From assembly GCA_035582835.1 (NCBI GenBank), contig JAYKAV010000300.1, positions 1,434,128-1,498,127 of the forward strand: DNA of 64,000 nt. The letters run 5' to 3'. Within the stretch, counting starts at the first letter, position 1, and each line of letters opens with the position of its first letter. Shown here in pieces: positions 12,759 through 25,793 of the stretch. A program made the translations under genes and the position numbers. This DNA is from Phoebastria nigripes. Lineage: Eukaryota > Chordata > Aves > Procellariiformes > Diomedeidae. Under the pieces are notes generated by a model, which ran no database searches, had not been told where the DNA came from, and was given only the letters and a program-made list of their open reading frames with translations.

Positions 12759-15675
12759 GCCTGGGATGTTCAGGGGTTTAAGAGTGACCTGCTCACAGTC
12801 AGGGCACTAAACATCAGATTTTCCTGCAGATAGGGGTGTAAAAATCCCACAGTTGTCCAAAGCTGTTAGCATCTGACTTGAAGGTTGGGCTGTCTTAGTC
12901 ACTAGCTGCTCTTTATGAAATTTCAACTGGCAGGAACTGCCTGGCTGAAAGCTTTGTGTTTTGGGAGACGTGGAGATACTGGGGCATAATTAAAACTTGA
13001 GTCAATCAGTGACACGTGAAGCCCAGGCCAGTGGTGATGTGACTGCTGCTCTCTGGTCAGCCGCTGTTGGTGTAGGCTGGCAGTGGTACCTTGCCATGTT
13101 TTTTCTGTTGCTTCCCAGAGTCCTGGTCCAGGAGTTTGGGTGTGATTCAGTAAATGATGCTGACATCAAGCACGGATGCTCTTCATGCTCCATGTACCAT
13201 TTTGGATGGACAGGTTAGAGTTAACCCTTGCAACACACCCCTGATGGTGAGAACATTATCTCTGTTTTCAATATGGGGAGACTGCAGTAGGATGGTGAGA
13301 GCTGGCACATCGCTCCACACCACCAGAGTGCTGGGCATAAATCCAACCTTTCCTCTTGTGTTTCTGACCCTTTGTCTCCAAGTAACTCTGCTGAGCAATG
13401 GTCAGGAGCTATCAACCCATTATCAAAGCTGGTAATGCGTTTCTTCTATGTAGTTGAGCAAAGATGTCCCACCTAAAAAATTACCCTCCATTGGTTTTCT
13501 ACATCCCAAGAATCTTTTATGTCCTGCTCCCCAAATGGTCTGTGGGGGAGCTCCCCAGATACATAAGGGGAATGATGACTTTGTGTCCTGGTTGGGTCTT
13601 ACCCTGGGAAGAAGGGTGTTGGACGTGCTCAGCAGTGGTCTGATTCTGCTCCCATCCAAGTCAACAGATCAAAGTGCTGCTGAGAGCTGTTAAATCCACC
13701 TGAAATCTCCCCCACCCCAACCAAAAAGATGAAACTAGCCTGTTCTACTGTTGCCGCATACGGGTAAACTGTTTGTCTAGGGTCTTTCCAGCATGTCCTG
13801 CCTTTCTGTTCGGGATTTTGGTTGCTCTGTGGAGGATCTGGAGGACATTTGGTGTGGGTCAGATGAGAGGTGGCATATAGTCTGCTCTCATCAAGCTCAT
13901 GGGAATCGCCCTGGCTGTGATGATGACAGCATCTGCTGTGGGGACATCAGTGAAGGCAACTGCAAGAGGGGGGAATTGCCGTCAGCTCCTCCTTTGCAGG
14001 GACGTTTGTACAGCAATGCTCTGAAGGGGGCCAAGGGACACCAGGTTGCACGGGGCTGCTCTGCTCCTGCCCCCATGGCATGTGTGGTGTGCAGGGCTCT
14101 GGTCTGGATCCTGCATAGAGCATCCCATGGCAGGCTTAGCCTGGGGCCACCGTTGCCACTGTTTTTACCCAGAATGGGTAGGAATGGTAGGGTTTCTTCA
14201 CAAGCAACAGCCTGAACGAGGCTTGTGAGCCCCTCTGGGGCATCGTGTCTCTGTTTGCAGAACGAGGCACTTGCTGAGCACGGGGTTGCCAAGTTTGTAA
14301 TTTGAGTGTATGTAGGGGAAATAGTGAAGAAAGAGGCAGAGCTTCCTCACAAGTCCTGGCACTGGCCGTGTGGAGGTACCGCCTGCTATTGTGGCATGCT
14401 CATTCTGCTTGCTGAAGTCCCTCTCCACCCACCTGGGAACACAAGCAATAATCAGGTTAATGAATTTTGATACAGTTATCCCAAGCCCAGCTCTTGGCTG
14501 GTGGCCCCATAAGAGCTGTTGGCAGTGGCTTCTGCTGACGGAGGGCGCGTGCTGCGATTTGCTCCCTGGGGACGTTCTCAGTCAGTCTTGGCTTTGGTGG
14601 AGAAGTGACTTCCTATCTCCAGAGGCCAAGGACGATTGCCCAGCTCGTGCTGACATCCCCTCCATGGGGTCTGCTCAGCACTGGGATGTGTTCCTGGCAG
14701 CTGATAATGGGGGACCCGAAGCACCTCGGGCTTGGTGCTTAGGCCAGCCAAATTCTTGAGACTGGCTTAGAAAGAAAAAGAGCATTTTCCCCTGTCTGCC
14801 TGCTTTCACCACCATCAGCAACACTGGATCTTTCTTTGCCCTCTGGGAGTGTGCATGAAGGATCACGGTTTTCACGTTGTCCTTTGCAATCGGGAGTCCT
14901 CAGCTGTGGTGTAAGGGGAAAAAAAACAATTAAATGGGAATAAATCCTTCCCACTCTGAGAAACCTGTGATGAAAACACAAGGGTTGGCAGCCCTGGGAA
15001 GGAGGCCAACCTCGGTCCCACAGGACGCTTACAGCACAGNCACCTGACTGTTGAAAAGGCCTTCCACCCTCCTTTGCTCATCTTTTATCTGGGATATTGT
15101 TGTCTATCTCTGGGATTTTGTTGACTGCTGGAGGCTGCATCTGGCCCCCTTTTCCTTAGAGGGAGACTAAGGAGTGGAAGAACAAGCCCATGGCAGCTGC
15201 CAGCCTCTGGACTTTGTGGCTCTTCAAGGCAAAGCCATTAGGACCTGTTTGCAACCAGCTAATTCTGTGGTGGAAGCTGCTGAACTCTCCAGTGGGTGCT
15301 GGCATGCTGCTGGCTGCTCGCTGGGGCTCCTCTTCACCCCTTCAGCCCTGCGGTTAAGTACGTATCTCAAATATCTCGGTGTTGATGTGCTATTCATCTG
15401 GGACTCGAGACACTTCTTTTGGCTTCCGCTCTGCCTGAACATGTCTGTGCCTCTTAGGACTGCTTTTTGTTGCTGTTGATTTTTTTTTTTTTTTTCCCTT
15501 TAAAAACTTTATGGCAGGAGGCAAATGCCCAGTTCTCATTGGTTTGGATGGGAGCTGGGTTCCTAAATTGGTCTTACAAACCTCTCCCAGACTCTTTATG
15601 CTGGAAAAATGATGACCAGATCCTGACTTTTTTCCTTTATGACCCGCTCCCAGGCTTGCTCCAGGTTTCCTGTGT

Positions 15676-15716
15676 GTCTCCCACTGCCTCAGTTTCCCTC
15701 CCTGTGTGGTGGGGGA
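15676..15716 (+). repeat. MIR-like ancient SINE fragment
   Basis: It contains the TGCCTCAGTTTCCCTC motif typical of the MIR 3' part, followed by a degraded form of the usual TGTAAAATGGG block. It is short and diverged; chance similarity cannot be excluded. Confidence 0.35.
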
Positions 15717-16671
15717 CAAGCTGCCCATTTTTGATCTTTTAGGTCTTTGAAGATATGCCATGCCTACTGAGAGAGGCACAAGGCAGGAAAATTTGTGCAA
15801 AGTTTGTGCACTCCAAGTTTGGTGGAAAGAAAATGGATAATATTCAATCATCTGAGCATCCTCCAAAGAAGAGTATGTAGTACAGCAAACTGACCAAGAA
15901 AGGGGAAGGGAGCAGTTGATGCTCAGTTTTGTCTCCTGACTTCTCTTGTGCCTGCAGAAAGCTGTATCGGGCCTGCCCCTGTTACCTCCTGGAGACCTTC
16001 AACTGCTGTTTTCTAGTTGATGACTTCATTTTTGAAGGGGGTTTCTTCCCATAGCACTAAGGGACCTCACCTCCCTCCCAGCCTGGCTCCCATCGTGAAG
16101 CTCTGCTGAAGTATTTCATTCAACATTTCTCCTGCAAGAACAAAACATCCTCTTGGTCATCCCTGGGAGAGAAATCCCTCCTTTCCCCTGGCACCTCAGC
16201 ATCTTGGGTCTCAGCTGGCCTGCCATGCTTCACAGACAGCCTTTTTGCTGCTGACCCTTCTCCTCTCAAGCCCATCAGAAGGAGCAGGCAGAGGAAAAGA
16301 AGGTGAGACAAATACTGGCTGCAGTGGAAAAAGAAGGATTTTGTGCTGTTTCACCATGGGTTTTTCATTCAGGAAACTCCACCACAGAGTCCATTATTTG
16401 CCCATTCCTATTCAAAACCTAAATTATGAATGTTCAGAGGAAACTTATCCTGTATGGTTAAGCCGTCAGCTCCATCCTAGAGAGTCATTGTAAAAATGTG
16501 TTTCACGCAAACAAAAACTAAACGTATGCAATACATGCAGTGTAACTCAAACAACACAATGTATGTGGGAAAAGCTTCCAGAGACGCTAATCAGATGTGT
16601 CAGCAAAGTCAACAGGAGTATGTTTCTTGGTTCCATCAGAAAGTATTTAAACTCTGGTCCTGATTATGCCA

Positions 16672-16765
16672 CTGGCTTGCTGCTTTACTCCGGATGAGTC
16701 AGTCCTTTATGCTGCACTTGCTATCCCCATTTAGAAATGGGCAAAATAATTTCTGACCTTTCCCC
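16672..16765 (+). repeat. MIR-like ancient SINE fragment
   Basis: A diverged GAGTCAGTCCTTTATGC block is followed by CCCCATTTAGAAATGGGCAA, the order expected for the MIR CORE and 3' region. Family assignment is by eye only. Confidence 0.35.
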
Positions 16766-19700
16766 AAGGGTATATTGTATTGGATGTTTTTAAAGAAGGG
16801 TGTTTGAGGTTGACATCATGTGATCTCTGATCCATGCTCACAGGCCCTCCTTGATGCTGAGATGTGGTGCAGGCTGAACTCTCTTCCATGCTCAGCTAGT
16901 GAGGGAGGTCAATGTCCTGTTTTGCACCTATCCTGATGGGTAACCAGGATCCAAGCCAGGTTTCAAGTCCAAATCCATCTCCTTCATTGTTTATACTCAA
17001 GGTAACACTACCAGATGGAGTTCGCCTTATCACCAACCTTCTAGATGAACCCTGAGACCTCTTCAGCCTGCTATGTTATCAAAAGCTGCAGTTCCTCTCG
17101 AGCATCGTATTGACCCTTCTGGTCCAGGCTACAATGTGGCCTCAAGCTGGCAATGTGAAGAAAAAGAGGCAGGACCAGGAGTGGGGGTGCTTTGGACCTC
17201 TCAAGTCCACCCCTGTGTGGACCAGCAGGGTTTCCTGCCACAAGATGGGCAAATCAGTGACCTGCGTCATAGTGCCTGGGGTGAGGACTGTGAGCAGGGA
17301 AAGTGAGTTGCAGGACAGCCCTGAGAGCTGCAGGCACGAAGACAAAAAGCTAACAGAAGGAGGTGTGAGAGGGGCTTGGAGCCCCTGCAGAGAGGCCAGG
17401 GTCCCCATAGCTCACACTGCTTGGAGGGGCTGGGGAGGTGCAAGTGCTGCTTTTGCAGGAGCCAGCCTCCCTAGGTCATAGAGCTGGCCCAAATATACTG
17501 CTGGCTGGCATCAACTGTTTCTCATCCAAACAGAAGCAATTCAGCAAGGCCCACATCTTGACTAGCCAGGATGCAGCTGGGGTACCACTGCAGAAACAGA
17601 AGTGATGTCTTGTGGTCCTCCAGCACAGCTACTCCAGAGCAAGCGGTGATGGATGAACCCCAAATGCTCTCCCCAGGCACTCAGCTCTGACAGAAACCAC
17701 CCAGGACCTGGATGCTGGTGCCAGCTGCCTACCTGCATCAAACACTGCTGTGATGAGGAGATTCTCATCTCAGCTGAAGGACCCTGGTGTCCACAGCACT
17801 TCAGAAGTGGCAGGTGGAAATGAATTAACTGAATCTCTATGGATCCCCAAAATAAAGAAATGTCTGCGTTGATTCTCCCAGCCCCAAGTAGCACCAGGCA
17901 AGGATGGTTTCGGCTAGGAGGAATGTGAGACAAACACTGTGATTCATACTTGTCCAGTCTGATTTGAGTCTGAATCATCTCTCTTGCCTTCTCACGAGGA
18001 AATGATGTGATGAACACTGGCCTGTCATGGCTGGAGACCCTTTTCCTGCACCACATGCACTTTGAAGTCATTGCATGAAATTTTAGTTATTGGTTATTTG
18101 TGAAGTGGTCTCAAAGGCAGATGAGGTCTTCTCAACCTTAGCCAAGTTGTCTCCCCTGCAGACAACCAGCTTCTCCACCAACACAGACATGTGGTGAGAT
18201 GTCCCCATTTTGGGCAGAAGGGCTGGGTGGTGGCCAGGCCTCCCCCTCTATGCCTGGGGAACATGAAGGTAGGTGTCTTGCTCCTGAACTTGCTTCTTCT
18301 CTTGCCAGGCTTTAGGATGCCCAGCAGAAGCGTTGCGTTTGGCTGCTAGCCCCTGGCTCTCCGTTGGTGCTGTGGGCCTTGGAGACCCCTCTCCAGGCTA
18401 GTAAGTGAGCATGTTGGCTGGGTGGGAAGATCTCTGCTCTTCTTCCCCCCAGATCACCATCACCGTCTTGTGGCTTCACCTCTGCGCCCTGGCTGGAACG
18501 GTCTCCCCACTCTCAGCCCTGCTCCTTCCCCACCATCTCAGGACACCCGATGTCCTACCCAGACTACATCCACCTGGTCCCACCAGCTCGTGGGGCGCCC
18601 TGTACCTTCTGCTGAGGTTCGTGCTCTGCCTGCACTACCAGGAGGGGATTGACAGAGGAGCCTGGCTAGGCTGGGGGGATTAAAGAGCCTTTGTTTCAAA
18701 AGCATTTTAAGCGGTGAGAAAAAAACAACCTGCCAGCCTGGCTGCAGGCAGATCGAGCTGAAGGTACAAGACGGAGGGAAATTTCCCATGACAGAGGTGT
18801 GCTCCTGGCCTAAGGGGAGGGAAAAGGCTATTATGGTTGGAGTGAATGAAATCACTGCTGGCAGGAGCATTAAACAGAAGAAAAAGAGAGCGGGTAGTGA
18901 GCTGGCAAGGTGGGACTTTAACAGTCTGCCTGGGCTTGCAGCTAATTGGTCTGGTAGTTGTAAGAGAGTAACAAAAGGTCAAGGAAAAAGGAACATTTTG
19001 CAGTGAAGTCCTTGCCTGGGAGCCCTGGTGTGCAGCATCTGGGGCACTTGGGCACCAGTTCCTTGGTTTCATTGGAAAACGCAAGCCTCGGCAGGTTTGG
19101 GGTCTAGCTGGAGCTGTGGTGTAGACAGGGTCTGTGCAGCAGAAATGTCTCTCGCATGGCAGCTAGCAAGCACTGGGGCAGAGGCAGGGCTTCCCAGTGT
19201 GCGGAAGGCTCAGGCTAAAGTGTGGCGTCAGGGAGAGGGAAATAGTGTGGGCAGTGCACAAAACACTCCTGCTTCAGTGCCTGTGTCCAGGCTGTTTTCC
19301 TGCCTGCTCCTGTCCTGTTCTTGTGATCCCCAAATGGATTTGCAAAGGCTTCTCCCATGGACCTGGCTGCCAATTTATACAGTGAAAGCATCAACATTTC
19401 TGAGGAGGGGCCATGAACAAGCCTTGTAGCATGACCCTGCAGGGCACTGAGCTTTAACCACCTACCTCGCATCCTCTGAACTAAACCTGGGAAACCTGGC
19501 CAGTGTGCATCAGCGTTTTATTGTGAAGGGACAATTTTTAAGGAGAATTGGAGGTAGTTGGAAAGCAGGAGACTGAGGTTTCTTGTGAAGGTTTGCTCCT
19601 GCAGGGGTTGTCCTTAATAATTTTGTGTGATGGTTTCTTCTGGTTGCTGCATAGTCTGAACCCTTCCAGGATAGAAGGATGGTCAGAGGACAGTCAAATG

Positions 19701-22700
19701 TGTGCCCTGCTCAGAGAAGCATGTTAGTAGGGCATGCTCACCAAAAGATGTTTTTTGGACCTGTGCTGTGGTTGTATTACAATGATCGTAACAGCCCCTT
19801 TGGGTTTCTAGAGTATTTAATATTGCTTTATAAAAACAAATATTTAAATGTTCCTTACTAACCCCGTGCATGACCCACACTTTGCTCTTCTCAGTGTGTT
19901 GAAGCCACCAGGCAGGACAGCTGAGCCACCAGGGAGAGGGACCAGCTCAGCCTGGCCCTTGTGCTTGGCCTTTTCTTAAGCTTGGGTTTTGGCCATGAGG
20001 TACGGACCTGGGGCAGGAATTTTGGGGTTGTTTTTTTTTTTTTTTGTTCCAGGAAAAGGGAAAATTAAATATTTATTCACCCCAAATACTGAGGTTTGTC
20101 TTGAACAAAAAAAGCACCAAAGTTTATAGAAGCCACGTCTCCAAAACTCCAAATCAAATTTTGCCCCTGAATCGTGGTTTTCAATAGTTCAAGTCCCTTA
20201 CAATCTTTTTTGTTTTCTTTCAAGTTTAAACAAATAGATGCTTCTGTTAAGAATATTATTTTTGGTAAACAGACAACAAAAAAAAAAGTTTTTTTTCCTC
20301 CCATCCCTTTATTTCCATAGGAATAAAAGAAAACTTCACAATTTTTATATCAAAACGAATTTGGGGGAGAAAATCTTGACTGGTTATAGTGAAAAAAACA
20401 CTTCCCTACAAAGGTGAAAAATCGTTTGTAAGTTTCTTTCTTTAGGAATTTTTCCCTGATATTCCCCAGTTTGGTAAATGCTTTACCTATACTTTTTGTG
20501 AAGAACCGATGTTGCCTGGACCTTGCTGCACGATTTCCTACAAATACGTTAGTGACCCAAAGAGTTAGTTCTCAGGAAGAATTTATTTGCTTTGGTTATC
20601 CACTTCCTGCATCCTGAAGAAATGGAGTAGCTCAGGAAGGGTGTTTAGTTGTGGCTCCTTTGACCCCAGGCTGTCATTGTCCAGTGTCTTGGGCTGGTTT
20701 TTGCATGGCTGCTGATCCTGTAGCCAAGCAGCGTGGTGGCCTGACTCCTGCACGTGTGCTAGTTGTGGTTACAAGCCACAGAATCGACCCTCCGGGTCTC
20801 CTGTTTTGCTCTCGTTGCTGATCTCCATCACATGTTCTTCCTCTGAGAGGTGGCATCCCATGAGGGAAACCTCCCAGGAGGAAAGGATTTCCCCCCACTC
20901 CCTCTAGCTGTAGTCGCCTCATCCTAATGTACCAAGCTTTTGTGTGAGCGACGTGATTCACATTCTGGTGGCGAAGCCTTCCCATCACACAGAGTAGCTG
21001 TGGTGGGAGGGTCTCTCAAGCTTCTTCTGAGGGTCTCTATCTGGGAGTTTGGAGTATGGATGGATTCAGATAGGGATGCGCTGAGGGTGGAAATGGGCCC
21101 GACTGCTGTTATTTCAAGGCAGTGGTACTCGTGCAGCTTTAAGCCAAGGAAGTCCAGGAATGTTTGGTTGGTAGTAAGTGATGGGGTATTTCAGGGCCAC
21201 GCTAAGAGCACCATCAGCAGGTCATTTATCATTGAAGCATCCCCCAGAGGCCATTGCGGGCTTCGAGGCTGGAGGACGCTTTGGACTGCTCACTGCGGCA
21301 GTCCTTGGGAGAGGAACCAGAGAGGTCCTCACTCCCAAGGCCCCCACCCCCTCTTCTTCCTTGCATATCCCAGGGGTGGCTGAGATATGGATGACTCTGC
21401 TTCATGACTAAGGGGAGGGCTGCTCCAAACGCAGCTCTCCCCAGTGCAGGTATCTAGGCTGTTGTTTCACTTAAGATAGGGAAAAACCACTGGTTTCTCA
21501 GCATGGCCACATTAAAGAACGTGAACATCCCGCCAGTTACCCCCATACTGCATACAGTTTAGCAGAAGACTGCTTTGTTTTGGGGCAAGCAAATGCGTGT
21601 TTTTCTAACCCACGTAGTTGCAAAGAGCAGCTTGGAGTCGTGGCCTGGGTACCACTGATGCAATACCTGCCTGGGCACACAGGGTGCTTGAAACAGCAGC
21701 TTTCTGAGGTGCAACAGCAGCCCTGTTCCTCTGCGGTGAAGCAAGTTCACCCATGCTGTAAAGCGATTTGTGCGTGCGACATTTCTAAAGGAGGCTGCAG
21801 CTCTAGTGCAAAACGGTTCGGGGGCTGGAGGTAAAAGAGCAGTTGAAATTGCTCTGCGTACTCAATTAGGATGAACTGATGCAGAAAGCAGCAGATGCTG
21901 GCAAAACTTACACATACTTAGTAAATGTGATTTATTTCTTCTTCATCGCCTCATTTTAAAGAGAGACCCAGTTCACATTTGTTTGGTAGCTGTCTTTATT
22001 ATCATCTTCCACCTTTTTATAAAAGATCTGGGGCAGGAAGAGTACCCTGAGTGATAAAGCATATGTGGGAATCGGAGTCTGTCTGTTTTGGCTTTCCTTA
22101 TTCAATGGTAAAACACAATTTGTTTCCTGCCTGTGTGCGCCTGCCTGCCTCTGTCCCGCTGTTTTATCCATCTGTCAAAACTAGTTTGACGTCTGGGTCC
22201 TAACTCAGTGAAGCTGAGAGCAATTTGAATGGTCCCGTCAGCTTTAAAGTAACTACTCACCAGCTGGAGTCTCAGCCAGCCTGCAGCCTGAGATGGGGCC
22301 AGGGCTTCTCTTACCGTGTGTAAAATGACATGAGATCAGGGCCTTGGACTATAAACACTTCACACAGTTGGGTCTTCATACCCGGTTGTCCAGATGAGAT
22401 GTCCCTTCCTTTGCTAGATGTGATCTCAGGTGCAGGCAGCTCCAGACCCAGCCATACTGTTGGGTTTTAATTTCCAACTCCTTTTCTGAGGTTTAGACCA
22501 ATAAAAAAAGGAGAAAGTGAGTGATAAGCAAGGGCTGTTTGATAAGATTGAATGAGAAAAGCTGTTCCTCCTTCACACCCCATAACCCTTTTCCCTCCCA
22601 AACCCATTCTTGCTAGATCGGAATACATTAAAATCCTTGCATTGACATGAAAATCTTACCAGCTACTGTCTGCAGAGCTGAAGGTTTCCATCTCCCTCAA

Positions 22701-23039
22701 GGGTGTATTTTTCCTTGTGCATCCTGGAGTGATCTTTAGTGACTCCCTTCTTGGGTGTCTGTCCTGCCGCCCTCTCCAGCAACTGGGAAAGTCAGATCCT
22801 CTGACTGAAATTAACTGGCTGCATTCAGATACTCGCTCAATTTAAATGTACACTCCGGGAGAAATATGAATCTTCCCTCCTTTTTCCCTCAGCTCTCCCA
22901 AGGTGAATGAATGGTCCCTGCTGTGCCCCTGATTTGCTTTCCTCCCTGAAGATCTGTGACTTCTGTGGAGAAAGGCATCTTTCTCTAAGGCTGCATTTCA
23001 CACTTCCTCACCTGCTCTCTGTCCTCCAGCCAGCACCTA

Positions 23040-23095
23040 CGCTCCTGTTGTTATCCCCATTTGACAGGAGGGAAACTGAGGCAGTTTACCCCAAC
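23040..23095 (-). repeat. MIR-like ancient SINE fragment (reverse orientation)
   Basis: It contains TTATCCCCATTTGACAGG followed by GGGAAACTGAGGCAG, a classic MIR signature read in reverse relative to the other copies. It lies about 1.7 kb upstream of the FOXE1 start codon. Confidence 0.5.
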
Positions 23096-24649
23096 ACCAG
23101 CTTGTCTGTGGCAGATCAGGACTGGACCTGACACGGCTCTGTTAGACCCACACTTCCCTGCCTGAGCCCTCAAGGGAGCAGAAGAAGAGCCACAAATGTC
23201 TGCGGGAAAAATGAAGCAAGAATAAAAACACATACAGACACAAACAGGGGAATGAGCGATGGTAGGAAATGACCTGGTCGGTGAATTTTTACTTGGACTG
23301 TAGAATGAAACCATAAGGAAATGCTTAAAGGAAAGGGCTGAAGAATCTTTTCCAAAAGGCTGGGTGGCTTTTACGTTTAAAAAGGAAAGGAGGAAGATGA
23401 TACGACCTGGTTGAGATCACCTACTTGCCTCTGGAAAAAGGCTTTCGTCCCGCTCTGCTCTTGGAAATACTTTTGACCAAGTTACAAAGTTGAAGACTCT
23501 GATTTTTACTCTGCTGTGGGATATGTGGAGGGATCTGCCACTGCGTTAATGGCATACACATTTCCACCGTATTCTTAGGACATGGACATCTAGCTACATA
23601 CAAAGCTGAGATCTGGCTATAAGAGTTCCCCCAGCTTGTCCAGCCCACCCTGACGCAGCGGCTCCCTTACCTGCTCCAGGCCAGGCTCTCCACCGGGTGG
23701 GCATCTGGTTTAGAGGTGATGCTCAGCAGCAATGGGTGAGGATGGTGTGAAAGTCCATGGCTTTTTTGGTGTCGATAAAGCAGCCAGCAGCCCCCCAGCT
23801 CTGGTATCGGCATATGCCATGGATGGGGGGCTGCAGTTCTGCCCAGCTGGCTCTGGAGTGCAGGATGAGATCTGAAGAGGTTTTCCCTGAAACCCAGCAG
23901 GGTTTTCTGAGTCCTGTGTCTTCCTTCAGCTTCAGCCGTGGGCTCAGCCCCTCTGCAGTGATAGAGAGACCCCCGCTTCTCCCATCCACCCCCAAAATGC
24001 CATCCCTGTCCTGCATCCCTTGCCCACCACGTGGGAGGTACCTGCGGGCAGCCCCGAGCTCTGTGGACCATTTTCCTTTCTCCCAGGGGAAAACAAAAAA
24101 ACATTTCCCAGGATTTCCTTACCCAGGAGGTCTCACCAGGCTGCAAAGTAACTAAACCGAGGGACTTGGTTTCGGGGAGAAACCCCCGGCTGTTGCCGCC
24201 GCTGCGTCCCGGGGCCGCCTCTGAGCGCTTTTGCCAGGGAAAAGAGACAACGAAATCCAAGTGGTGCGGGGGTCCCGGGGGGAGGTTACCTGCTCTGCTG
24301 CTGGGGGCTGGCTGCGGCACCAAACTCGCCCCGGTCTCTGGTCGTCGGGACTCGTTTTGTTTAGTTTTCCTCCCGGGAGGAAGTATCAGTTAGAAAGCAA
24401 AGCACCACGGAGAATGGCCCGACGCGCCCGGGAGCGGAGACGGCCGCCGCGCTGGCACCCGGGACCCCCGGGGGAGGGACCCCTCGGGGTCATGGCTGCG
24501 AAATAAAACCCCGGGGAGAGGCTGGGGGATTTAGCCGTGGGAGTCAGGACCCCTCCCCAGGGGCCTCCTCCTCCTCCCGCCGGCGGAGAGGGGCCGGGTG
24601 GGTCGGGGCGGGCCGGGCACCGCACGCCCCTCCGGGGGGGCGGCCGCCC

Positions 24650-24656
24650 TATATAT
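24650..24656 (+). promoter_or_regulatory. TATA box of FOXE1
   Basis: TATATAT is flanked by GC-rich DNA and lies about 170 bases upstream of the first in-frame ATG. This spacing would give a 5' untranslated region of roughly 140 bases. It is the only clear AT island in the proximal promoter, which makes it a good core-promoter candidate. Confidence 0.55.
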
Positions 24657-24821
24657 TGCAAAGCGGCTCGGGACCGACCTCCCCATCGCCGGGAGCTGCC
24701 GCGGCGCCTGCCCCCCCTCCCCCTCCCCTCCCTCTCCCCCCTTCCCCTCCCCCTCGGGGGGGCTCTTTCTCCCGCCGCCGCCCCCCCCATCCTCCGAGGA
24801 GGAGGAAGGCGAGGGCCGTAT

Positions 24822-25793
24822 ATGAACGCGGCCGGCTTCCCCTGCCTGCGAGGCATGTGCACGCTGCCGGCACCCAGCCCCGCCGCCGCGGCTAGCCCCG
24901 GCTCCCCCGGGCCGCCCCGGGGGTCTCCCCCCGCCGGCCAGGCGCCGCCGGTGAAGCCGGAGCCGCGGGGCGGTGGGGGCAGCCCCCCGCCGCCGCCGCC
25001 CCCCGAGGAGCCGCCACCCCCCGCCGGGGGCCGCCGGAGGAAGCGGCCGGTGCAGCGGGGCAAACCCCCCTACTCCTACATCGCCCTCATCGCCATGGCC
25101 ATCGGGCAGGCGCCCGAGCGGCGGCTGACGCTGGGCGGCATCTACCGCTTCATCACCGAGCGCTTCCCCTTCTACCGCGACAGCCCCCGCAAGTGGCAGA
25201 ACAGCATCCGCCACAACCTCACCCTCAACGACTGCTTCGTCAAGGTGCCGCGGGAGCCCGGCCGCCCCGGCAAGGGCAATTACTGGACGCTGGACCCCCA
25301 CGCCCGCGACATGTTCGAGAGCGGCTCCTTCCTCCGCCGCAGGAAGCGCTTCAAGCGCAGCGACCTCTCCACTTACCCGGCCTTCCTCGCCGAGCGCCCC
25401 GCCGCACCCTGCCGCCTCTTCCCGCTGCCTGCCCCGCCGCCCGCCGCCGACCTGCCCCCGGCCCCCGCCGCCGCCTCCTGCGCCTTCGCCGCCGCCGCCT
25501 ACCCCGCGCAGGGCTGCGCCGCCGCCGCCCTGCCCCACGCCTACGCCCCGCTGCCCACTGCTCCCGGGCCCTACGCGCCGGGCGGCCCCGGGCAGCTGTA
25601 CGCGCCGTCGGGGCGCATCGTGCTGCCCGCCTCGCCGGCCGCCCCCGCCGGGCTCTACGGCCGCCGCTCCCCCGCGCCCTACCCACCGCTGCCCCACGCC
25701 TACAGCGCCGGAGGGCAGCTGGGCGCCGCCGAGCCCGGACCGCGGCACGGCGCCTACCCCGGCGGCCCCGACAGGTTCGTCCCGGCGCTCTGA
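24822..25793 (+). CDS. FOXE1: Forkhead box protein E1 (thyroid transcription factor 2)
   Basis: A single-exon gene for a nuclear DNA-binding protein of 323 residues; in vertebrates FOXE1 controls thyroid, palate and foregut development. A proline-rich N terminus (about 1-70) includes a VKPE motif where mammalian FOXE1 has VKEE. The forkhead domain spans about 80-172 and contains [28 protein letters not shown] and KGNYW. A basic nuclear-localisation run (RRRKRFKR) follows at about 172-179, then the FOXE1-type DLSTYPA. The C terminus is Ala/Pro/Tyr-rich and ends in a YPGG-DRFV motif shared with human FOXE1. Some forkhead residues (KVPREPG, YWTLDP) look like FOXE3, but the C terminus and the neighbouring HEMGN favour FOXE1. 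The poly-alanine tract found after the forkhead in human is absent. The first ATG has a weak Kozak context (T at -3); an in-frame ATG at 24855 (G at -3) would give 312 residues. The frame is open further upstream but has no ATG. Confidence 0.93.
   Translation: MNAAGFPCLRGMCTLPAPSPAAAASPGSPGPPRGSPPAGQAPPVKPEPRGGGGSPPPPPPPEEPPPPAGGRRRKRPVQRGKPPYSYIALIAMAIGQAPERRLTLGGIYRFITERFPFYRDSPRKWQNSIRHNLTLNDCFVKVPREPGRPGKGNYWTLDPHARDMFESGSFLRRRKRFKRSDLSTYPAFLAERPAAPCRLFPLPAPPPAADLPPAPAAASCAFAAAAYPAQGCAAAALPHAYAPLPTAPGPYAPGGPGQLYAPSGRIVLPASPAAPAGLYGRRSPAPYPPLPHAYSAGGQLGAAEPGPRHGAYPGGPDRFVPAL

Larger units (their letters stand above)
1..24170. other. Gene-free region upstream of FOXE1
   Basis: I see no convincing exon, start codon context or splice-linked reading frame in this stretch. 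Open frames here are short, lack family resemblance and occur equally on both strands. The region contains T homopolymers, MIR-like fragments and AT-rich unique blocks, and I recognise no CR1 copy in it, in contrast to the rest of the window. In human the gene upstream of FOXE1 is XPA; no XPA exon was recognised here. The likely role is distal regulatory DNA for FOXE1, but this is inference. Confidence 0.5.

Noticed and set aside
24822..25793. Assignment of the forkhead gene to FOXE3
   Set aside because: Forkhead residues are partly FOXE3-like, but the DLSTYPA segment, the YPGG-DRFV C terminus and adjacency to HEMGN all favour FOXE1.
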